Program-made: the position numbers and the translations under genes
In this document: positions 56,049-64,000 of the stretch, piece after piece
How the letters are laid out: the number at the start of each line of letters is the position of its first letter
Position numbering within the stretch: the first letter of the stretch is position 1
Assembly: GCA_035772735.1 (NCBI GenBank)
Contig: JASDFA010000003.1
Span: 157,101,001 to 157,165,000 of the forward strand
Length of the DNA stretch: 64,000 nucleotides
Reading direction: 5' to 3'
From: Datura wrightii
Lineage: Eukaryota; Streptophyta; Magnoliopsida; Solanales; Solanaceae
Notes under the pieces: generated by a model
The model's database searches: none
Told to the model about the DNA's origin: nothing
The model's input: the letters and a program-made list of their open reading frames with translations, nothing else

Positions 56049-57641
56049 CTAGGCCTGGAATAAGTGAGGATATCTAGTCTTCATATCTTCATCTTCCTCC
56101 CAAGTCATCTCCTCTCGGTTCCTGTTACGCCACAATACCTTGATAGACGCAATATCTTTAGTTCTCAATCTGCGAATCTGTCTGTCTAGGATAGCTACTG
56201 AACCTCTTCATAGGCCAGCTCTTCTGTAACCTGGATATCCGGGACTGGGACTGCTCTGGATGGGTCTCCTATGCATTTCCTCAGCATAGATACATGGAAG
56301 ACCGGATGAACAGATTCTAATTCTGGCGGCAAATTCAACTCATATGCTACTCGGCCTATCCTTCGACGAATCTGATAAGGCCCAACAAACCTCAGGCTGA
56401 GCTTACCTTTCTTGCCGAATCTCATCACCCCTTTCATCGGAGATACTTTCAGAAATACCCAGTCATTTACATCAAATTCCAAGTCTCTGCGTCGCACATC
56501 TGCATATGATTTCTGGCGGCTCTGTGCAGTCAGTAAGCGTTCTCGGATAAGCTTTACCTTTTCCTCTGACTGTTGAACAATGTCTGGCCCAACCAATGCT
56601 GATTCTCATATTTCGAACCAGCCAATCGGCGATCTGCATTTTTTTCCCATATAATGCCTCGAAAGGCGCCATCTGGATGGCTGAGTGATAGTTATTATTA
56701 TAAGCAAATTCAATTAACGGCAAATGCTCATCCCAGCTACCTCCAAAATCTAACACACACGCTCGTAGCATGTCCTCGAGCGTCCGAATTGTGCGTTCAG
56801 CCTGTCCATCTGTCTGAGGGTGGAATGCGGTGCTCAAATTAATCTGCGTCCCCAGACCCTTCTGAAACGATTGCCAAAATCTAGATGTAAACTGTGCTCC
56901 TCTATTTGAAATAATGGATACTGGTACTCCATGCAATCTGACTATTTCCCAGATATACAACTCTGCATAATCTTCGGTCGAGAAAGTAGCTCTTACTGGC
57001 AGGAAATGAGTTGATTTTGTTAATCTATCAACTATCACCTATATAGAGTCATATCTGTGTCTGGTACGAGGTAATCCTGCCACTAAATCCATATTCACTG
57101 CTTCCCATTTCCAGAGAGGCACAGCTATGTCCTGAGTCAAACCGCCTGGTTTCTGATGTTCTGCTTTCACCTGTTGGCAGTTAGGACACTGAGCTACAAA
57201 TTCAGCAATTTCTCTTTTCATACCTGGACACCAGTAGTTTTCTTTGATATCGTGGTACATTTTTGTCGCACCGGGGTGAAGAGAATAACGGGCGTAATAT
57301 ACCTCGTTCATAATCTGCTGTCGGAGCCCTGAAACATCTGGAACACATAGGCGACCTTTACATAATAGCACTTCTTCCTCAGTTACTTGAAAATCTGGCG
57401 CTTTACCCTGCTGGATTCTTTGTTTGAGCTGGATCAGGTCAGGATCCTCATATTGTCGTTCTTTCACTTCCACAACTAATGATGACACGGCGGTGTTCTG
57501 AATTACCGCTATACCGTCCTTTGTTTCTGGTACACGAACGGCTAGGCTAGCTAACTGATGTATCTCCCTGACTAATTCCCGCTGCTCGGGTTGCAAATAC
57601 GTCAAACTCCCCATGGACTTACGACTGAGAGCATCTGCTAC
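56049..57641 (-). pseudogene. Integrase with chromodomain-like tail
   Basis: Zinc domain: LHPGATKMYHD and CPNCQQVKAEH (57250-57170). The catalytic core starts VIVDRLTKSTHFLPV just after a TAG at 57039 that replaces Trp. The second catalytic position reads SIISNRGAQFTSRFW, Asn for the expected Asp (codon AAT). The Glu is present in TDGQAERTIRTLED. After a frame change near 56600 come YADVRRRDLEFDVNDW and HPVFHVSMLRKCIGD. A last frame change near 56195 leads to IKVLWRNRNREEMTW and YPHLFQA, ending at 56049. The tail resembles the group II chromodomain of Del/Tekay integrases, which targets heterochromatin. As it stands it should not integrate. Confidence 0.9.
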
Positions 57642-58244
57642 AACATTGGCTTTTCCCGGGTGGTACAGAATATTCACGTCATAATCCTTTAACAGCTCCA
57701 ACCAGCGACGTTGCCGCAGATTCAACTCCCTCTAAGTGAAGATATACTGTAGGCTCTTGTGATCTGTAAAAATATCAACATGGACTCCATACAAGTAATG
57801 TCTCCACATTTTCAAGGCGTGGATCACTGCGGCTAACTCCAGGTCGTGGGTAGGGTAATTCTTTTCGGGTTTCCTCAGCTGTCTAGAAGCATATGCAATC
57901 ACTTTACCATGCTGCATCAACACACAACCTAACCCAACACCTGACGCGTCGCAATACACTGAATAACCCTCTGTACCTTTCGGCAATGCTAGCACTGGGG
58001 CGGAGGTTAATCTGTCTTTTAACTCCTGGAAGCTCTGCTCACATGCCTCTGTCCATTGAAAATTTGCTGCTTTCTGCGTCAGTTTAGTTAGAGGTGCCGC
58101 TACAGTAGAGAATCCCTCAACAAACCTCCTGTAATAACCTGCTAATCCCAGAAAACTACGGACCTCAGTCGGAGTGGTAGGCCTAGGCCATGATTTGACT
58201 GCTTCTATCTTCTGCGTGTCAACCTGTATACCAGCATCCGACAC
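57642..58244 (-). pseudogene. RNase H
   Basis: Reads almost without damage: GLAGYYRRFVEGFSTVAAPL (end of RT connection), GYSVYCDASGVGLGCVLMQ (Asp), PTHDLELAAVIHALK (Glu), VDIFTDHKSLQYIFT (Asp), a TAG at 57732 replacing Gln, then LNLRQRRWLELLKDYDVNI and KANVVADALSRKS. All three catalytic residues that I expect are present. It would degrade the RNA strand of the RNA-DNA hybrid. The frame is one base off from RT because of an indel near 58235. Confidence 0.9.
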
Positions 58245-59613
58245 AATGCCCGAAAAAGGCTACTGAATTAAGCCAGAATTCACACTTAGAAAATTTAGCA
58301 TATAACTGGCGGTCCCTGAGGATCTGGAGCACTGTCCGCAAATGAGTCCGATGATCTACTTCAGAGCGAGAATACACCAGAATGTCATCAATAAATACTA
58401 TTACAAACAAGTCCAAGAAATGTCTGCAAATACTGTTCATCAGGTCCATGAATATTGTCGGGGCATTCGTTAACCTAAAGGACATGACTAGAAATTCAAA
58501 ATGTCCATATCGGGTCCTGAACGCTGTCTTAGGAATATCTCTTTCACGCACTCGAACCTGGTGATATCCGGACCGCAAGTCAATCTTAGAAAGGTATCTG
58601 GCTCCCTGCAACTGATCAAATAAGTCATCAATTCTGGGAAGCGGGTACTTGTTCTTCACTGTAACTTTGTTCAATTGCCGATAATCTATGCACATACGGA
58701 GTGAGCCATCTTTCTTTCTCACAAACAGAACTGGCGCACACCATGGTGAAGTACTCGGCCTAATAAAACCTTTATCCAACAAGTCTTTCAGCTGCTCCTT
58801 TAATTCTCTGAGTTCTGCAGGAGCCATACGATAGGGAGGAATTGATATCGGCTGAGTTCCTGGTAACAAGTCAATAGCAAAATCTATTTCCCTTTCTAGG
58901 GGAATACCAGGTAACTCATCGGGAAACACATCAGGGAACTCGTTCACCACCGGAATAGACTGGAGCGTCGGAGAATCTGCTCGGACATCCTGAACTCTGA
59001 CCAAATGGTAAATACATCCCTTAGATATCAATTTCCTCGCCTGAAGGTAGGAAATAAACCTACCTTTTGGCGTAGCGGTGCTGCCCTTCCACTCCCGCAC
59101 TACTTCTCCTGGAAAGTGGAATCGGACCTTCTTGGTCCAACATTCAACATTGGCAAAGCACGGCACTAGCCAATCCATACCCATTATGGCATCAAAGTCT
59201 ATCATTTCTAACTCGACCAGATCTACTGTGGTCTGACGGTCAGAAACCTCTACTGTACACCCTCGGTAAATTCTGCTAGCTACAATAGAGTCACCGACGG
59301 GCGTGGATACTGAAAAGGGCTGCTGCAATAATTCTGGTGCAATATTGAACTTTCATGCCACAAATAGAGTAATGTAGGACAAAGTAGATCCTGGATCAAT
59401 CAGTACATAAGCAGGGTGTGAGCAGATAGTTATCATACCTGTCACAACATCAGGTGACGCTTCTGAATCCTGCCTCCCTGGTAAAGCATATGTGCGGCTT
59501 GGACCCGCACCTACACTGGAGGCCCCTGATCTGCCCCGACCCCTGCCTGCTGAAACTGAGGGCCTGCGCCCTGCCGAGGATGCTGTAGCTCGTGACCCTG
59601 CGGATGCCCTGTC
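58219..59613 (-). pseudogene. Protease and reverse transcriptase
   Basis: Protease: YVLIDPGSTLSYITLFVA around 59405-59356 keeps the D-P-G active site, then a TGA (59353) where CGA or AGA is expected. It continues LVELEMIDFDAIMGMDWL. After the linker NEFPDVFPDELPG, RT runs unbroken: FIRPSTSPWCAPVLFVRKKD, MCIDYRQLNK, PLPRIDDLFDQL, YLSKIDLRSGYHQVRV, MSFRLTNAPTIFMDLMN and FIDDILVYSRSEVD with both Asp. One residue looks odd: MSFRLTNAP, where the family B copy has MSFGLTNAP. It ends in a frame change near 58235. Confidence 0.92.
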
Positions 59614-60831
59614 CTATCTATCCCGATCCTCCTGACCTCTGGCTGGGCAATCTCTCATCAAATGGCCCTCTTGGCCACATATATAACATCCGGTGGAGCC
59701 ATACCTGCATGCTCCAGGATGGCGTCGGCTACATATAGGGCAAAGTGGTAGGGTATACCTACTCTGCTCCGCCCTCCTCTGTAATGGTGAATCTGCAATC
59801 TGCGAGCCTCTGCCGGTCTTTGACTGCCCCCTGCGGCTAAATCTACCCCTCTGCGACTGTGGTGGAGGCGGGGGCCTGGGCGGCCTATCTAACAATCGTG
59901 GCCTAGGTCCTCCCCGAGACTCCCTCTGTAACTCAACTGGCCTGTCCCGGTGGCGTTGTTCTTGATTGGTCCTCCTGATCTCCCGATGCCGCTGCCTGAT
60001 GCCCTCAATATTTTGGGCAAATGCCTGAACTCGGGAAATATCCATGTCCTCTCGCAGTGTGGCCGTAATACAAGTCTCAACATATTCTGGATTCAACCCC
60101 ATGATAAAGAGGTGTACCTTGGATGCCATGGTATCAACAAAGGTCGGTGCGTACCGGGCCAAAGAATCAAACCGCAAGGCATATTCCCGAACACTCATGG
60201 CCCCCTGCTCTAGATGTAGGAACTGGTCCACCTGGGCCTGTCGAATCTCTCGTGGCAAATAGTGATCCAGAAAAGCTCCTGAGAAGCTGGACCAGGTCGA
60301 AGGGGAAACATCTCTCCCTCGGGACCTTTCCCAGCTTTCATACCACAGTACGGCGATGTCCCGTAACCGAAATGCTGCCAACTCAACCGATTCTGTAGGC
60401 TTGGCATGCATAACCCTGAAAATTCTCTGCATCAAATCTAGAAAATTCTGAGGGTCCTCTGTCCGGTCCGTACCTGTAAACTGTGGGGGATTCAAAGCCA
60501 AGAACTCTCAGACCCTCGAACTATCGGGCCCTCCTGACGACTCCGCAACTGTAGACGGCATCGGCTGACGCTGAGCAGCCATCATCCGTGCTAACATGAC
60601 TACTGCACTCCTAACCTCCTGGTCGGAAGGTATCGGTATCGGGAGTGCTGGAGGTGGTGTCACCCCAAGTGGCTCATGATGTGGTGGAGACTGCTGAGAA
60701 GGTTGGGACGATGCCTCTGTAGTGCCCTCTGATCGGGCTGTCTCTAAACGAGGGTGAGGCATCCTGCTGGTGCCTTCCCCTGCTGCAATATCTAAGCTCC
60801 GGCCTATGATAGGATGTCGCTGGTCTGACAT
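59614..60831 (-). pseudogene. Gag, one stop from intact
   Basis: ATG at 60831 (MSDQRHPIIGRSLDIAAGEG), about 405 codons. A proline-rich N-terminal region ends at a TGA (60508-60510) where CGA is expected; the same frame continues with FLALNPPQFTGTDRTEDPQ, MQRIFRVMHA, LWYESWERSRGRD, VREYALRFDSLARYAP and SRVQAFAQNIEGIRQRH. A basic, arginine/proline-rich segment precedes the double zinc region CPICSRRHPGAC and CYICGQEGHLMRDC (CX2CX4HX4C). TAG at 59614 closes the frame; protease follows in the same frame. Gag forms the particle and binds the RNA. Confidence 0.92.
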
Positions 60832-61027
60832 TATCTGTAACCAAAGAATACAGTAAGCTCTAGGGACCCAACCCTACACTGTACCGCTCTGCAGCATGAC
60901 TGAATAAAAAAGAAGAGTAACCATCCTATCATGCCTCGCAGCCTCCTGCCTATAGTATGTGGTTCACAACACATCCATATACAAGACTCTACTTAGCACG
61001 GCTTGAAGACTCCCTGGGACACGACCT
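60832..61027 (-). other. Leader of the coding family A element
   Basis: Untranslated leader between primer site and gag, closely similar to 11900-12124 and to the reverse of 376-572. Confidence 0.6.
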
Positions 61028-61039
61028 GCTCTGATACCA
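61028..61039 (-). other. Primer binding site of the coding family A element
   Basis: GCTCTGATACCA on the plus strand, full match to the initiator tRNA-Met type site, four bases from the 5' LTR. Confidence 0.9.
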
Positions 61040-61043
61040 AGTT

Positions 61044-63608
61044 TGTCACGCCCCGCCTTGGGGGGTATGACTGGCACCTGGTGCCCTACTAGGACCTGAA
61101 CTACTAGACTACTGAGTCTGAGCACATCTGGTGTCTGGCTGGCTCTAACTCAGATTTCTGGGAACAAAGGGCTATATAACGGCTGTAAACACAGCCTCCG
61201 GCCAACTGGGCCTATAGCCACCTGTACCTGTACTAACAGCTAACCAGAAACATATCAATATAAGGGAGCCTATGCGGGCCGACAAGGCCACCATGCTGTC
61301 TAGTTTTCTGTAACTCAACAATGAAATACTGGAAAACTACGTGACTGGCGAGGTCACCACTACTGTCAACAGAGGTCTCACACGGCCAACATAAACAGAA
61401 ATACTAAACAGCTACAACAAACTGCACGGCCTCACACGACCGGCTCAACTGATCACAGGGAAATATATACAGACTGCAAGCCACTAGGAATACTGATAAG
61501 ATGGTTGGGACAGGGCCCCGGCCTACCATGCTGTACCATAAAAGAAAAGGGATAAACCTCTAGCTATCTAGCTCCGGATGACTGGAGCTGATGACCCTGT
61601 GAGCTGGCTAGAATCACGAGGTATCGGCTCCTCGTCTATGAGTACCTGCAGAAAAGTAATGCAGTGCCCCAAACGGGCGTCAGTACCGTTGGTACTGAGT
61701 ATGTAAAACAACAGCTGAAAGATATCTGAAAAAACCAATGCAACTGAAGGAACTGAAACAGAAAGGAATAGACTAAACTGATTGAAAATGTAAAGCTATG
61801 CCTACTCTCAACTATGCTGGAAGGAGTAGGAGTCATACCTGGAGATGTATCGCTCTATTGTCGATCTACTCGTATCTAGTGTAACATGGCATAACATAAC
61901 ATAACATATCATAGCACACACAAACCTTACCCGGCCCCCATAAGCCAGGAGGTACAATCAACACGCAATCTATACCCCTACCCCGATCGTCCCATCTCCT
62001 ATAATAACTATAAGCATCCTGTCGATCCCCTGGGTATGAACTTGGGCTCATTGATCCCCTGACTATAACTGTACCTGAGTCCGAAGGACTCCTGAATCAA
62101 CACCCCGGGCGTACCCGCTCGACGGGGGTGTATAAAGGCCGACCAAGGCACAATATGGGGAAATCGGCATCCCATCTTCGTCCCCTAGGGGATGGCATGC
62201 CACTCCATAAAGCGATATATCCTCGTCCTCTGGCGGATGAGTCGATACAGCTATTAACCCTGGGGCGGTCATGAATGTTAGGTAATCCATCCCAAGATAA
62301 TACAGTGGTCTCAACTAGTAATACTAGCTGCGTATACCGCATGCTGAAGCTAGTGATGATAATGTATCTGTACACACTATATGCTGACTAGTGATAGTGA
62401 TATGTATGTATTTAATACATGCTGAGACTGATAATGGTATATATATAATCTTCTGTCATACTGTGCTGAGTCTAATGTTGAACAAGTTATAGTTTTTCTA
62501 ATGGAAATCATGCTGGATAACTGACTTTCGTAGTAACATGCTTTACTATTTCTAACGTGCTTTCTAAACTTCATTCTAGGCTACCATTCTATTTCTAAAA
62601 TACCTTACAGAGACTTATATTGCTTTACTAAGTTTCAACTGAACACAATAATCTCCTAACATACTTTACTAAATCACATACTGGGCGTGTTGTACAGTTC
62701 CTAACACTTTGTATTAGAATTTATATCATGCTAGCAAGTTTCACTCTATACATAACATGATGTTTCCAATATCGTACTAATATTCATACTAAACATAACA
62801 CACAACTTCTGAAACATTCTACTGGCCTTTGAACCACTTTACTATACCGAGACTACTAACTTGCCGAGGAAACTAGTTTTACATACCTTCGCTTCTGATT
62901 TCCCGACTAACTGGCGTAGCTCGGTCAGTATTTTCGCTATTTCTCCCAACTGCATTCGTATATATGTCAATTAGCACTAAATACAGCATTATTATGAAAG
63001 ACGACATCACTTTCGATATAATTATAACCTAAACTTAGGCCTATCGAAAGACGGTCGAAAACTTGTAATTTTCCAGAAGTCCAGAAGGGAGAAGTATTCA
63101 CTTCACAGCTAGGAACACATAGACACTAGTTTGGAGCAATTCTACTTACCTTACTCCGGTAGCTCGACGATTCGTCGGCCATATTTCGCGAAACAAAATC
63201 CGTAGGAATGCTCCCTGCTGCTAATACCTCGGTACCTGAGGTTAATTTGAGTTTAGACTACGTTTGACAGCGTAATCAAACGATAATATATTACCCCTCT
63301 TCGTCTCTCTCTGTTTCTCTGCGTTTTTTGGAAATTAAATAAGAAATATAACCTCACAAACCGAAGTGGGGGCTTTATATACTTGGGCTTGGACAGGCCC
63401 AACGTGTCACGGAGCCAACGCGGAGGCTCCACCTCCGTGACACGTTGCCATCGCGGAGGGGCTCTGCCTCGGCTCCTTCTGCGATGGTTCGACAGGTTAT
63501 CCGTCCGATCCTTTCCCGGGCCTTTCTCTAGCACGTATGGCTTTCAAATGTGCTTAACCACCGTGCGAATAGGCCATCTAGGTGTCGAAAATCTTACGGG
63601 GTATAACA
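61044..63608 (-). repeat. 5' LTR of the coding family A element
   Basis: Partner of 53220-55785; ends GGGGTATAACA followed by the ATTGA duplication. The TATA box is at 63373-63381 (minus). GC-rich repeats CCATCGCGGAGG / CGCGATGG-like lie at 63410-63490 just upstream in element sense. Confidence 0.95.
63373..63381 (-). promoter_or_regulatory. TATA box, 5' LTR of the coding family A element
   Basis: TATATAAAG on the minus strand; would start the genomic RNA that reads through gag-pol. Confidence 0.6.
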
Positions 63609-63613
63609 ATTGA

Positions 63614-64000
63614 GTTCTAATTGTTATAATTATGAATGCAGTTGGGAGAAATAGCTGGATACTGACCAAGTTACGCCAGTTAGCCAAGAAGTCAGAGATC
63701 GAGGTATGTAAAGCCTGTTCCTTCGGCAAGTTTGTAATCCTAGTATAGCAAATAGCGTGAATTCTAGAAGAAAGAATCCAGAAGTCGAGTATTAAGTCCA
63801 GTATGAATCCGGCAAGCATGTTTTATGTTATTATGCTATATTCAGAATAAAAGTCAGTAAATCAGTATCAGACAGCCAGATATTATTTCAGATACAGTTA
63901 GCTCAGTAACAGAATTAGTTTAATGTAGAAAAGAGATTCAGAATAAAATATCAAAATATGGATAGTATTTTCAAATTGAACATGCTTGCTATATGTGAAA
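63614..64000 (+). repeat. Plus-strand family A LTR, right part
   Basis: Continues 52579-53219 after the ATTGA duplication: GCAGTTGGGAGAAATAGC, AGGTATGTAAAGCCTG and CCTTCGGCAAGTTTGTAA match other family A LTRs in sense orientation. It is cut by the window end, so whether it is a solo LTR or part of an element is unknown. Confidence 0.78.

Larger units (their letters stand above)
53220..63608 (-). mobile_element. Best-preserved family A Ty3/gypsy element (Del/Tekay-like), 10.4 kb
   Basis: Complete minus-strand element of 10,389 bp with LTRs of 2566 and 2565 bp and perfect ATTGA duplications at 53215-53219 and 63609-63613. Primer site, purine tract and all expected domains are present in order. 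Gag and pol were originally one reading frame: the frame is the same from 60831 down to about 58240. Defects I can see are stops at 60508, 59614, 59353, 57732 and 57039, and frame changes near 58235, 56600 and 56195. It lies in opposite orientation inside an LTR of its own family. Confidence 0.95.

Noticed and set aside
1..64000. A complete new defence, biosynthetic or regulatory gene system
   Set aside because: Every recognisable coding stretch belongs to LTR retrotransposons, apart from an unassigned exon-like fragment. The unusual signals are repeat structures and element biology, not a gene cluster.

Overview
This window looks like a stretch of heterochromatic plant nuclear DNA made almost entirely of nested and decayed LTR retrotransposons. 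I see no intact host gene, no rRNA or tRNA gene, no bacterial-type operon and no CRISPR array. The dominant LTR ends (TGTCACGCCCCGCC.../...GGGGCGTGACA next to a TGGTATCAGAGC primer site) and the gag-pol type (single-frame Ty3/gypsy polyprotein with a chromodomain-like tail ending YPHLF, Del/Tekay clade) suggest a large-genome dicot, most likely Solanaceae. That assignment is inference; no species marker is present.

Layout, left to right. 1-4170: remnants of two plus-strand gypsy elements, a gag of family A broken at 1310 by a 2.48-kb solo LTR of family B with a perfect 5-bp target duplication. 4171-18152: a long AT-rich LTR (family F, possibly Tat/Ogre) split by a complete minus-strand family A element (4729-14972, duplication TAATG) whose LTRs are nearly identical although its interior cannot code. 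18153-20256: a plus-strand family A LTR with three 33-bp GC-rich repeats upstream of its TATA box. 20257-32623: a B-like LTR invaded by a decayed plus-strand family B element (22020-32382) whose 3' LTR head is duplicated with a snap-back inversion. 32624-34543: a minus-strand gypsy fragment (family C). 34544-39743: family D, a gag-pol-less element carrying a decayed ORF antisense to its LTRs. 39744-42210: 3' end of a minus-strand family A relative (A2). 42225-47400: a SIRE/Maximus-type copia element lacking its integrase core and reverse transcriptase palm. 47416-48259: a hAT-type MITE with a perfect 8-bp duplication. 48529-49803: a copia RNase H fragment between two copies of an exon-like segment. 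49804-52578: AT-rich DNA with a TIR element and palindromic repeats. 52579-64000: a plus-strand family A LTR invaded by the best-preserved element of the window, a 10.4-kb minus-strand family A member (53220-63608, duplication ATTGA).

The elements relate to each other as follows. The 53220-63608 element shows what a coding family A member looks like (gag, protease, RT, RNase H, integrase, chromodomain-like tail). The 4729-14972 element keeps the same LTR ends, primer site and polypurine tract but has no usable genes, so it was probably copied in trans by enzymes of a coding relative. Inactivation is largely by point mutation, often CAG to TAG or CGA to TGA, as expected for methylated plant repeats. 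The most notable signals are non-coding: large inverted-repeat arrays in family B LTRs, a short hairpin motif conserved across several LTR families, and a palindrome conserved just upstream of the polypurine tract.

Boundaries marked approximate rest on comparison by eye between copies in this window. Clade names rest on recalled family features, not on a search.
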